From: Terebella lapidaria
Taxonomy: Eukaryota; Annelida; Polychaeta; Terebellida; Terebellidae
NCBI GenBank assembly: GCA_949152475.1
Contig: OX424569.1
Span: 21,675,170-21,739,169, forward strand
Direction of reading: 5' to 3'
Length of the DNA: 64,000 nucleotides
A program made the translations under genes and the position numbers. Under the pieces are notes generated by a model. The model was not told where the DNA came from, searched no databases, and was given only the letters and a program-made list of their open reading frames with translations. Shown here piece by piece: positions 32,238-43,325 of this stretch (positions are counted from its first letter, which is position 1; each line of letters opens with the position of its first letter).

Positions 32238-33860
32238 CCAGTTGAGCTTTCAGCTTGGCACTGAAGAAGCCACCCAGCAGCAATTTCTCTTTGCGTGCAA
32301 TGTACAATGTTGCACCCAGTCCTGGGGAGCGGACAGCTCCATCGGTCACAATCCAAAGTTGGTCGTTAGACTGTGGCAGGTAGATGGTTTTGCAAGAGTT
32401 CAGTCGCTCCTTGGCTTCTTTGAAGTCACTATCGAGTGCATCGGTCCAGGCTATGGAACTTTTTGAGTCTTTGCCAGCGACGCATTTGTCAAAGTTAGAC
32501 AAGATCTGTGAACAGTTAGGAAGTACTCGAGCCAGGATCTTATAGGCTCCGATGAACGAGCGGAGGCCATGGATGGTTGTTGGTCTCTCACAAGAGGCTA
32601 GGGTGGATATTCTATGGCTGCTGGCACGCAATGTTCCATGTTCCCATACCCAGCCCAGTATGGTAGTTGACTTTGGTGCAATGACTGTTTTTCGTGCAGA
32701 CAGGCCAAGACTGCATCTGTGGAGGGCCGCTAGAACACCTCTCCAGTTTTCAAGCAGTTCTTCATAACTGTTACCACCACAATACATGTCATCGGCCAGT
32801 TTAGCAACCTTACCGTCAACGAGAAGATCTCCCAGAACCCTATTCATCAGCTCTTCTAAGGCGACCTCGGATCCTGGCATACCCATGGCACATCTCACAT
32901 AGGCTCTGACTCCACGGAATGGTGTTGAGACACCACAGTACTTGATAGAGTCACGTGAGAGGGGTATCTGGTAGAATGCATGGGTCAAGTCTGTGGCTAT
33001 TAGGTACTTCCACTGAGCAATCTGGCGTAGGGTTGAGTCAACGTTTGGAATAAGTGACGGTTGGGGTTTACTGTATCGTCCGACATCAGCGAAATCTGTC
33101 ACAAGACGGAAGTCACCAGACGGCTTAGCCACCAGGAATGAGGGATTGACATACTCAATGTCAATGTCAACATCCTCAGGCTTCATGAAAACGCCAGCTG
33201 CTTCTAGAGAGTCAAACTTCGTCTGTAACTCCACGAGTTTGTTTCTGGAGTACTGAGGTACTTTACCTTTTCGATGTGGGGGCTGAACTGGTCCCATGTG
33301 AACCTTGGCAGTGAACGGGCCCAAAGCTCCATTATACCCTTCAATATTCGGATCAAAGACGTCATCGTACTTCCGAAGGAGAGTGGTCATCTTGCTTTTG
33401 ACTGCATGTGGAAGGGTGTTATCTGGATCCAGAATGACGCCATCTGAGTGACAGCCTTCGGTAGTGACGGCAGGCACAACTGGTACTGTACCATCACGTG
33501 TGTTGGATGGGTAAGACTCATCAAGGGGGGTCACTTGGCACAGGTGACTGTTCTTTGCAATGACCACGGGTTCACTAGAGAGGTTAGGGATTCTCACTTT
33601 GCCAGCGACACTGGAGACGACAGATGGGTTTGGCCACGGGTTGGCTGTAGCAGTAGCACGAACTTTCACTGTGTCAAATCGAGGTTCGAGTGCTAGTGTG
33701 CAGTCAGTCAGTGTGTCAGAGGGGACTTCTACCTCGAGGAATTCCCCGGGCCACAGGGTGGTTACCTGGTTGGGTGCTCTCAAAATGTTAGCTCGTCTAA
33801 CGGTGAGATTAGTTGTCCTCGAGGAGGCTCCATATAGGTATATGTCATGTCCACTGAGAA
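32227..33860 (-). CDS. Gypsy C pol: protease-like linker, reverse transcriptase and RNase H start
   Basis: The first quarter has the SIDILSGHDIYLYG-like linker seen after gag/protease in this lineage. The RT palm follows with FRLVTDFADVGRY, LIATDLTHAFYQIPL and an active-site motif LADDMYCGG, where other families have Y-x-DD. The thumb and connection (ILGWVWEHGTLRAS) lead into RNase H (LWIVTDGAVRSPGLGATLY). An A-D-D site is typical for some invertebrate Gypsy lineages. The start lies at the element's truncated edge. Confidence 0.85.
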
Positions 33861-34135
33861 TGTCTATCGAAGTGCCCAACTAGTCTCTAAACTGCTGCGA
33901 CAAGGATATGTTTTACCAAGACTTATAGCTGCGTTTAAGAAATTCTATGGACGTCATCATGATCTGGTTGATAAATACAGCAAATCCATGTCTGCCATGC
34001 AACTAGATCTATTTTCATGTTAATTTTGGGGAATTCATGACGGGTGCCACTGGTGGGGCAGGAAATGCTCACTCTTTCCGGAACACCTGATTTCACCTCC
34101 TAATGGCCATTTTGGGGGGTTCATGAGTTTCCCTG
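33847..34135 (+). mobile_element. Penelope-like retroelement, 3' tail (C-terminal coding end and UTR)
   Basis: Fifty-eight codons from 33,847 end with a stop at 34,021-34,023. They carry a Lys/Tyr-rich C terminus (LLRQGYVLPRLIAAFKKFYG, then RHHDLVDKY). This resembles the C-terminal end of RT proteins of Penelope-like type common in marine invertebrates, as far as I recall. The following 110 bp (GACGGGTGCCAC, GGGGCAGGAAATGC, TTCCGGAACACCTG, GGGGGGTTCATG) match the 3' tail I associate with such elements. Everything upstream is missing, replaced by Gypsy C. The family assignment comes from memory of motifs and should be treated as moderate. Confidence 0.5.
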
Positions 34136-36075
34136 TCACTTTTGTTTTCTCTCACTTCGTATGATGATATGACTTTCTGTCCCCGGACTATGAGATTGGA
34201 TAACGGGTATTGGGTATTGATTGATTCCACGTCTATTATCGACTTCAATGAAAAATGAGGTGTCATCAGCAAATAATCTTATATGACAATGATTGACAGC
34301 AAAAGAAATATCGTCTATGAATATTAAAAACAACAAGGGCCCAAGGACAGAACCTTGTGGCACCCCAGCACATATATTGGACCAAGCAGAGGATTGACCA
34401 TTTATAACAACGCGTTGCCTCCTATTTCGTAGATAATCAGTAAGCCATAGCAATAATTCGCGCTGAACCCACATTTTTCTTCAATCTGAATAATAATCCC
34501 TCGTGCCAGACTTTGTCAAAGGCTTTAGAAATATCGAGGAAAACAACTCGGACTTCTTTATTTTTGTCGAGATACTCACAAAATACGTGGTACAACTCAA
34601 TTAACTGAGTAACAGTGGAGCTACCTGGTGTAAAACCAGATTGCCACACGGAAATGAGGAAATTTCTTTGAAATACCTATATAATGATTTGAAAACTAGG
34701 CGCTCCATCGTTTTCCCAACTGCGCTAAAAAGCGATACTGGTCTATAATTTGAGATAATGGCTTTGTCATCTTTCTTAAACAACGGAGTAACGTTCGCCA
34801 GTTTCCAATTACTGGGAACTTGACCAGCCGACATCGACATATTGAAAAGTTTGGTAATACTGGATTTAATTGCCGGTGCAGACTCTTTCAACAAGCGGGG
34901 GCTGATTCCATCAGGACCAATAGATTTGTTTGGGTCTAGCGACAGTAAAGTATTGTCAACCTCCGATTCTCCAAATTGTAAATAGCTTAGACGTGAATCT
35001 GTTCGCATACGATAATGAGCAGGTAGTGATGCACCCGTGGAATCTAAAGAGGAAGCTTTCACAAAATATTCGTTATAGGCTTGTGCTTTTTCTCGGTCAC
35101 AATCATTTTAAGTCGCACCATTTTCAAGGGTGGGAACGCCGTGTGATGGCTTTTTCATAAAATTGTTTGCTAAACCCCACCATTTACTAGGATTTGCATT
35201 GACATTAGTCGCGATATCGTCATATAGTTTTCGTTCATATTGCGCTTTGTATTTCTTGATAGCCGAAAAATATTTGTTCCGCGAGTCTCGAAAAAACTGC
35301 CAAGCTTCCGCTGTATTATCTGTTTTCGCAATTTTGTGTGATCTGTTTTTGTGTCGCTTTAACCTGCGCAGGTCATTATTATAAAACGGTTTGTCGTGTG
35401 GTCTAATTTTGTTACCACTTTATTCGGAATGTTCTCGCGAGCGGCTGACAAAAAACTTTCAGACCATCTTTGTTCGGCTACATTGACATCATCGGTATTC
35501 AAACACTCTTCCCAGTTGATAGTATTCAATTTATCTAGAAACCCAAGATAATCGCCCCTTCTGTAATTCCATATCAATCTGGTGTAAGCGCTATGTTTCT
35601 TCACCCGAAGGTTTATCCAGACTGCGACAGTATGATGGTCGTTATATGACACTGGATCAAGTACATTTGCTTTGTTAATAACCTGGGGACAATTGGATAT
35701 TATTTGGTCGAGCTCAGATGCAGCGTTGTGAGTTACGCGTGTCGGTTCATTGATATGTTTACACAGTCCAAAGGAATCTATGAAATTCAGTAGTCGAAGC
35801 CCCGCATTGGTATTGGGGTCTGCATTTAGGTCACGCATAATTAGGCATTGGTGTAAATTGAAATTACAGGCCCGTGCATAGCTATCATGTAAACAATCCC
35901 AGAAATTAACTTGTTCGTCCGTTCTGTATGCAACACAGACCATCAATTTGTTATTACCTGAGAGCACCTCTAGCCACATTTGCTCAACATTATCAGACTC
36001 CAGATCGACGCGGCGTTTCACGACCATAGCATTCGAGACCCTCGCCAGCAAGCCACCACCAAAAGGGGAATTCAT
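34136..36075 (-). pseudogene. Non-LTR retrotransposon (Jockey/CR1 group) endonuclease-RT fragment
   Basis: On the minus strand the order is an APE-type endonuclease (36,075-35,359; CLIMRDLNADPNTNAG, LDQIISN, DPVSYNDHHTV) and then RT. RT motifs include SIGPDGISPRLLKE, NYRPVSLFSAVGKTMERLV, SGFTPGSSTVTQL, VVFLDISKAFDKVWH, GVPQGSVLGPLLF and FADDT (34,259-34,273). The frame changes near 34,450 and 34,620 and is lost between about 35,060 and 35,360, so it is dead. Its 5' end is cut at an HPE fragment. Unusually for a LINE, the 3' half of RT and the 3' UTR are also missing, as the element stops right after FADD against the Penelope-like tail. Confidence 0.88.
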
Positions 36076-36520
36076 ATGGCGATTTGTGATGTGACCTTGA
36101 ATTTGAACTTTGATGACCTTGAAAGGTCAGAACAGCCATTTTGGGGTCAAACAATGACCAAATTTGCTTCTACAGATGCAATGCTTGCAGATAGAGCTTA
36201 AATTTGCATTATGAACTATGGAAAATCATATATAGAAAAACTGATGATGACGTTGAGCTTAACCTTGGATGACCTCAAAATCTTGCCTGACCTGACATGT
36301 TTAAATTTGCCTCTACAGACAAAATACTTGTTGATAACGCCTATATGTTTGTATTATGAACATAAATAAAGTCCTATGCAGCATACCAAATGGTGACAAT
36401 GAAGTTCACAAAGATGACTTCTATTGGTAAATGTCGATGACCTTGATTGGTCATATGTCACCTGCAATGCTTAGAACCAAAATTGTCCGGTAACCTATCT
36501 TAGCCCTTGGGCTAATTTTT
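36076..36520 (+). repeat. HPE-family right-end fragment
   Basis: It opens with GTGACCTTGAATTTGAAC and contains AAAGGTCAGAACAGCCATTT. It ends with GTCCGGTAACCTATC and hairpin TTAGCCCTTGGGCTAA. The left part has been replaced by the LINE fragment. Confidence 0.7.
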
Positions 36521-36867
36521 CTGCTTATTCAGCATTCTTCATTTTAAGCAGAACGGACAGTCTATGCAAAGATGCCTAAGGGGTATGTCAGTTAAACTTT
36601 GACCACGGACGTTTTCAGAGCCATCATGGTTCTGAACCTGGTCTCTTAGTTATATGTTAGTTAGGAATAGCGCTTCACACGAAATACCCCAAGGCATCTT
36701 TAGGCGTCTAGTTATAAACAGTTCCAAATGCCATATGTCGGGTGCAAAAGATATATCGAATGAAACAAACACTTCAAGGAAATAAATTGACGTTAATCTG
36801 GGAATCAATGGGAACAACTTGGCCATTATATCTGATCTACATCACTGTCCGGAGGCCGTTTCGGCAG
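36521..36867. other. No recognisable feature
   Basis: About 350 bp with no gene, RNA or repeat that I can recognise. It contains TAGCTCGCTT-free AT-rich sequence and only short frames. Confidence 0.4.
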
Positions 36868-37198
36868 AGGATATGTTCGATTGGGAAACGCCAAGCTGCA
36901 AGGGGGTATGTGTTGTTTTCCTTAATAAAGTATCAAAAATAGGTGTAATCGTTAATCTCAAGACAGACAAACATGCGCAAAGTTTGTATAAAGTCTTCAG
37001 TGTCGACCAAACCTGCTATACTTGAGGTAATATCGTTTTTGTGACGTGAAATGCGATGAAAATAACACCGTTTTGAACAAATGAACACTGATGATTAAAT
37101 ATGTAACACGAGTCAAGAGAAAGGTTTATTACATGATTCCCAGTGAAAAGAAACATTTTACATCGTTTCATTGATAAAGATTTGCCGATTTTCTGAAC
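36868..37198 (+). repeat. Inverted repeat arm A (partner 50,823-51,162)
   Basis: Reverse-complement matches to 50,823-51,162 run over about 330 bp, for example GTTCGATTGGGAAACGCCAA here against TTGGCGTTTCCCAATCGAAC there, and TTTCACGTCACAAAAACG-type sequence in both. By eye the match is well above 80%. Frames across it look accidental. Confidence 0.8.
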
Positions 37199-37290
37199 GA
37201 TATGCATGAAGAAGGTGTTATAGATAGAATTCCATATGGGTTTTATGCCAGAACATTTATGTATGAGTAAACGGCCGATAAATATGGGAA

Positions 37291-37331
37291 ATACTTTTTT
37301 CACACGATTTTTGTCTACTGAATATTCATGA
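37291..37331 (+). repeat. Inverted repeat arm B (41 bp, partner 46,467-46,507)
   Basis: The 41 bp here, starting ACTTTTTTCACACGATTTTT and ending ATTCATGAGC, are the exact reverse complement of 46,467-46,507. They border the pyrimidine array on the left and the purine array on the right. Confidence 0.9.
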
Positions 37332-37379
37332 GCTAGTAATTTGCATACTGATTGTGTGATTATATCCTTTCTTTTATTT

Positions 37380-40300
37380 CCCACTCCGATCCCTACCATA
37401 CATCTCTTCCCTCCTCTCCCTCCTATTCATCTCTTCAATCCTTTAAACCCCCTTTCCTCCTATCCATCCCTCACCCCCCCCCCCTTCCTCCCATCCATCC
37501 CTTACCTCCCCTTCCTCCTATCCACCCCTTCCCTCCCCTTCCTCCTATCCATCCCTTCAATCCCTTTCCTCCTATGCACCCCTTCATTCCCCTTCCTCCT
37601 ATCCATCCCTTCACTCCCTTTCCTCCTATCCACCCCTTCATTCCCCTTCCTCCTATCCATCCCTTCCCTCCCCTTCCTCCTATCCATCCCTTCACTCCCT
37701 TTCCTCCTATCCACCCCTTCATTCCCCTTCCTCCTATCCATCCCTTCCCTCCCCATCCTCCTATCCATCCCTTCCCTCCCCTTCCTCCTATCCATCCCTG
37801 CACTCCTCTTTCTCCTATCCATCCCTTCCCTCCCCATCCTCCTATTCATCCCTTCACTCCCCATCCTCCTATCCATCCCTTCCCTCCCCATCCTCCTATC
37901 CATCCCTTCCCTCCCCTTCCTCCTATCCATCCCTGCACTCCTCTTTCTCCTATCCATCCCTTCCCTCCCCATCCTCCTATTCATCCCTTCACTCCCCATC
38001 CTCCTATCCATCCCTTCCCTCCCCATCCTCCTATCCATCCCTTCCCTCCCCTTCCTCCTATCCATCCCTGCACTCCTCTTTCTCCTATCCATCCCTTCCC
38101 TCCCCTTCCTCCTATCCATCCCTTCCCTCCCCTTCCTCCTATCCATCCCTTCACTCCCCATCCTCCTATCCATCCCTGCACTCCTCTTTCTCCTATCCAT
38201 CCCTTCCCTCCCCTTCCTCCTATCCATCCCTTCCCTCCCCTTCCTCCTATCCATCCCTTCACTCCCCATCCTCCTATCCATCCCTGCACTCCTCTTTCTC
38301 CTATCCATCCCTTCCCTCCCCTTCCTCCTATCCATCCCTTCCCTCCCCTTCCTCCTATCCATCCCTTCACTCCCCATCCTCCTATCCATCCCTTCCCTCC
38401 CCTTCCTCCTATCCATCCCTTCCCTCCCCTTCCTCCTATCCATCCCTTCACTCCCCATCCTCCTATCCATCCCTTCCCTCCCCTTCCTCCTATCCATCCC
38501 TTCCCTCCCCTTCCTCCTATCCATCCCTTCACTCCCCATCCTCCTATCCATCCCTTCCCTCCCCTTCCTCCTATCCATCCCTTCCCTCCCCTTCCTCCTA
38601 TCCATCCCTTCCCTCCCCATCCTCCTATCCATCCCTTCCCTCCCCTTCCTCCTATCCATCCCTGCACTCCTCTTTCTCCTATCCATCCCTTCCCTCCCCT
38701 TCCTCCTATCCATCCCTTCCCTCCCCTTCCTCCTATCCATCCCTTCACTCCCCATCCTCCTATCCATCCCTTCCCTCCCCATCCTCCTATCCATCCCTTC
38801 CCTCCCCTTCCTCCTATCCATCCCTTCACTCCCTTTCCTCCTATCCACCCCTTCACTCCCCATCCTCCTATCCATCCCTTCCCTCCCCATCCTCCTATCC
38901 ATCCCTTCCCTCCCCTTCCTCCTATCCATCCCTGCACTCCTCTTTCTCCTATCCATCCCTTCCCTCCCCATCCTCCTATTCATCCCTTCACTCCCCATCC
39001 TCCTATCCATCCCTTCCCTCCCCATCCTCCTATCCATCCCTTCCCTCCCCTTCCTCCTATCCATCCCTGCACTCCTCTTTCTCCTATCCATCCCTTCCCT
39101 CCCCTTCCTCCTATCCATCCCTTCCCTCCCCTTCCTCCTATCCATCCCTTCACTCCCCATCCTCCTATCCATCCCTGCACTCCTCTTTCTCCTATCCATC
39201 CCTTCCCTCCCCTTCCTCCTATCCATCCCTTCCCTCCCCTTCCTCCTATCCATCCCTTCACTCCCCATCCTCCTATCCATCCCTTCCCTCCCCTTCCTCC
39301 TATCCATCCCTTCACTCCCCATCCTCCTATCCATCCCTTCCCTCCCCTTCCTCCTATCCATCCCTGCACTCCTCTTTCTCCTATCCATCCCTTCCCTCCC
39401 CTTCCTCCTATCCATCCCTTCCCTCCCCTTCCTCCTATCCATCCCTTCCCTCCCCTTCCTCCTATCCATCCCTTCCCTCCCCTTCCTCCTATCCATCCCT
39501 TCCCTCCCCTTCCTCCTATCCATCCCTTCCCTCCCCTTCCTCCTATCCATCCCTTCCCTCCCCTCCCTCCTATCCATCCCTTCCCTCCCCTTCCTCCTAT
39601 CCATCCCTTCCCTCCCCTTCCTCCTATCCATCCCTGCACTCCTCTTTCTCCTATCCATCCCTTCCCTCCCCATCCTCCTATCCATCCCTGCACTCCTCTT
39701 TCTCCTATCCATCCCTTCCCTCCCCTTCCTCCTATCCATCCCTGCACTCCTCTTTCTCCTATCCATCCCTTCCCTCCCCTTCCTCCTATCCATCCCTGCA
39801 CTCCTCTTCCTCCTATCCATCCCTTCCCTCCCCTTCCTCGTATCCATCCCTGCACTCCTCTTTTTCCTATCCATCCCTTCCCTCCCCTTCCTCCTATCCA
39901 TCCCTTCCCTCCCCTTCCTCCTATCCATCCCTTCCCTCCCCTTCCTCCTATCCATCCCTGCACTCCTCTTTCTCCTATCCATCCCTTCCCTCCCCATCCT
40001 CCTATCCATCCCTGCACTCCTCTTTCTCCTATCCATCCCTTCCCTCCCCTTCCTCCTATCCATCCCTGCACTCCTCTTTTTCCTATCCATCCCTTCCCTC
40101 CCCTTCCTCCTATCCATCCCTTCCCTCCCCTTCCTCCTATCCACCCCTTCCCGCCCCTTCCTCCTATCCATCCCTTCACTCCCCATCCTCCTATCCATCC
40201 CTTCCCTCCCCTTCCTCCTATCCATCCCTTCCCTCCCCATCCTCCTATTCATCCCTTCCCTCCTCTTCCTCATATCCATCCCTTCCCGCCCCTTCCTCCT

Positions 40301-40930
40301 ATCCATCCCTGCACTCCTCTTTCTCCTATCCATCCCTTCCCTCCCCATCCTCCTATTCATCCCTTCCCTCCTCTTCCTCCTATCCATCCCTTCCCTCCCC
40401 ATCCTCCTATCCATCCCTTCCCTCCCCATCCTCCTATCCATCCCTTCCCCCCTTTCCCCTATCCATCCCTTCACTCCTCTTTTTCCTATCCATCCCTTCC
40501 CTCCCCATCCTCCTACCCATCCCTTCCCCCCCTTCCTCCTATCCATCCCTTCCCTCCCCTTCCTCCTATCCATCCCTTCCCTCCCCATCCTCCTATCCAT
40601 CCCTTCCCTCCCCATCCTCCTATCCATCCCTTCCCTCCCCTTCCTCCTATCCATCCCTTCAATCCCCTTCCTCCTATCCATCCCTTCCCTCCCCTTCCTC
40701 CTATCCATCCCTTCAATCCCCTTCCTCCTATCCATCCCTTCCCTCCCCTTCCTCCTATCCATCCCTTCCCTCCCCATCCTCCTATCCTTCCCTTCCCTCC
40801 CCTTTCTCTTACCCTCCCTTCCCTCCCCTTCCTCCTATCCATCCCTTCCCTCCCCTTCCTCCTATCCATCCCTTCAATCCCCTTCCTCCTATCCATCCCT
40901 TACCTCCCCTGCCTCTTATCCTTTCTCATA
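37380..40930 (+). repeat. 27 bp pyrimidine tandem array, about 128 units, with higher-order structure
   Basis: The unit is CCTTCCTCCTATCCATCCCT plus TCCCTCC. Common variants are CCATCCTCCTATCC, CTCTTTCTCCTATCC with CTGCACTC, and TTCACTCC. The plus strand is almost pure C+T apart from the ATCCAT core. Because 27 is divisible by three, every frame on both strands that lacks a stop stays open, giving false frames over 1,000 codons long (9-residue repeats such as SLPFLLSIP and GREGMDRRK). Blocks of three, four and five units recur in order (81, 108 and 135 bp), showing block amplification. The minus strand has three GGG tracts per unit. Confidence 0.95.
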
Positions 40931-41653
40931 TTCATCCCATTCTTGCCGTCCATCCTTTGAGTCCAATCTGTATATTCTTCAATCTGCTTTTCTGTGCCTT
41001 GCTCCCATCCATCCCATTCCTCACGTCCATCAATTGGCTCCAATTTGTATATTCAATTTGCTTTTTGTGCCTTTCTCCCATTCATCCCGTCCCTCCCATC
41101 CATCCCTTGGCCCAAATATGTATATTCTTCAAGTTGCTTTTCTGTGCCTTTCTCGTATTTATCCCATTCCTCCCGCCCATCCCTTGGCTCCAATCTTTAT
41201 ATTCTTCATTCTGCTTTTTGTGCCTTTCTCCCATTCATAGCATTCCTCCCGTCCATCCCTTGGCCCAAATATGTATATTCTTCAAGTTGCTTTTCTGTGC
41301 CTTTCTCGTATTTATCCCATTCCTCCCGCCCATCCCTTGGCTCCAATCTATATATTCTTCAATCTGCTTTTTGTACCTTTCTCCCATTCATCCCGTTCCT
41401 CCCGTTCATGCCTTGGCACCAATCTTTTGATTCTTCAAGTTGATTTTGTGCTTTTCTCATATTCATCCCATTCCTCCCCTCCATCTCTTGGCTCCAATCT
41501 TTTTATTCTTCAATTTGCTTTTTGTGCCTTTCTCCCATTCATGCCGTCCATCCCTTGGCTCCCGTTCTGTGAATTTTTAAATCTGCTTTTCTGAGCCTTT
41601 CTCCCATTCATCCCATTCCTCCCATCCATCCCTCGGCTCCCATTCTCTAAATT
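40931..41653 (+). repeat. 77 bp tandem array (parent of the 27 bp unit)
   Basis: The unit is about 77 bp: CTTGGCTCCAATCTTTATAT, TCTTCAATCTGCTTTTTGTG, CCTTTCTCCCATTCATCCCA, TTCCTCCCGTCCATCCC. The pyrimidine half is very like the 27 bp unit, so the long array probably grew from it. It is cut at 41,654 by an HPE element. Confidence 0.9.
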
Positions 41654-43053
41654 TTTAGGTTACCGGGCCCAAACTCGGCCCAAATGTGACTTTCCCATGT
41701 TAAATTTTCCTATGCTTTATAATGGCACACATTAAGCCTAATATCTCACTTAATATTGAAATTAGAGACCAGGAATGAATTGTGGACATATAGGAAATGA
41801 TATATGCTGAATATTCTCGTGACCTTGAATTTGACTTTTGACCTCATTTTCAAGGTCACAGGACAAAATGGCTAATATCTCGCTTATTATCGACTTTACA
41901 GCTTAGGAATCATTTGTGAGCATATAGAAAATGATATATGCTGAATATTCTCGTGGCCTTGAATTTGAGCTTTGACCTCATTTTCAAGGTCACAAGACAA
42001 AATGGCCAATATCTTGCTTCTTAGCGACTTTACAGCTTAGGAATCGATTGTGAACATATAGGAAATGATATATGCTGAAAATTCTCGTGACCTTGAATTT
42101 GACCTTTGACCTCATTTTCAAGGTCACAGGACAAAACGGCCAATATCTTGCTTATTAGCGACTTTACAGCTTAGGAATCAATTGTGAACATATAGGAAAT
42201 GATATATGCTGAAAATTCTCATGACCTTGAATTTGACCTTTGACCTCATTTTCAAGGTCACATGACAAAATGGCTAATTTCTCGCTTATTATCGACTTTA
42301 CAGCTTAGGAATCAATTGTGAACATATAGGAAATGATATATGCTGAATATTCTCATGACCTTGAATTTGACCTTTGACCTCATTTCCAAGGTCACAGGAC
42401 AAAATTGCTAATATCTCGCTTATTATCGACTTTACAGCTTAGGAATCAATTGTGAACATATAGGAAATGATATATGCTGAATATTCTCATGACCTTGAAT
42501 TTGACCTTTGACCTCATTTTCAAGGTCACAGGACAAAATGGCCAATATCTTGCTTATTAGCGCCTTTACAGCTTAGAAATCAATTGTGAACTTATAGGAA
42601 ATGATATATGCTGAATATTCAAGTGACCTTGAATTTGACTTTTGACCTCATTTTCAAGGTCAACAGGACAAAATGGCTAATATCTCGCTTATTATCGACT
42701 TTACTGCTTAGGAATCAATTGTGAACATATAGGAAATGATATATTCTGAATATTTTAATGATATTGAATTTGACCTAAATTTCAAGGTCAGTCATTTTAT
42801 TTTCAAAGTCAGATTACAAAATGGCTTATATCTCGCTTATTATCAAATTTACAGCTTAGGGGTCCATAGTGAACAACATATAGGAAATGATGTATGCTGA
42901 ATAGTTTGGTGATCTAGAATTTAACCTTTGATCCCATTTTCAAGGTTAGAGATATGGCGATTTCAGTGGTCACCTTGAATTTGACCTTCAACTTTCTCGG
43001 CTTAACTCTGTATATTTCTCCGGTAACCTTTCTAGCCCATTGGGCTAATTTTT
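41654..43053 (+). mobile_element. HPE element copy 6, inside the 77 bp array
   Basis: It starts AGGTTACCGGGCCC in a T-run (the hairpin is mostly lost) and ends CCGGTAACCTTTC plus hairpin TAGCCCATTGGGCTA and a T-run. About nine 134 bp units fill 41,770-42,960. One unit shows TGACCTTGA at 42,088-42,096, TGACCTTTGACCT at 42,100-42,112 and TCAAGGTCA at 42,118-42,126. The left flank ends CTAAATTTTT and the right flank resumes the 77 bp unit (CCTTTCTGTGCCTTTCTCCC). Confidence 0.8.
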
Positions 43054-43273
43054 AATATACCTTTCTGTGCCTTTCTCCCATGAACCCATTCCTCCCGTCC
43101 ATCCCTTGGCTCTCATCCTTTGAATTTTTCAATCTGCCTTTCTGTGCCTGTCTCCCATTCATCTCATTCTTGCCGTCCATGCCTTGGCTCCAATCTTTAT
43201 ATTCTTCAATTTGCTTGTCTGTGCCTTTCTTCCATTCATCCCATTCTTCCCGTCCATGCCTTAGCTTCAATTT
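43054..43273 (+). repeat. 77 bp tandem array, second segment
   Basis: About three units continue between two HPE insertions (CCTTGGCTCCAATCTTTATA, TTCTTCAATTTGCTTGTCTG). It ends in TTCAATTTTT, where the next element enters. Confidence 0.85.
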
Positions 43274-43294
43274 TTAGGTTATTGGCATGGCGTT

Positions 43295-43325
<31 letters not shown>

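Larger units (their letters stand above)
30096..33860 (-). mobile_element. Ty3/Gypsy family C, minus strand, 5' part missing
   Basis: Read on the minus strand, it holds a protease-like start, RT, RNase H and integrase, then a purine tract (GGAAGAAAGAAGGG, 30,306-30,320) and a short 3' LTR. Gag and the 5' LTR are absent. The high-coordinate end runs into a Penelope-like fragment. Its lower end lies inside the last 147 bp satellite unit. Sequence type and integrase differ clearly from families A and B. It is a fossil in its present form because the 5' part is missing. Confidence 0.85.

Noticed and set aside
37341-41240. Open frames of 1,299, 1,202 and (minus) 1,091 codons
   Set aside because: They arise because the 27 bp unit is a multiple of three and lacks stops. 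The translation is a 9-residue repeat in every frame, with no start context, domain or codon signal.
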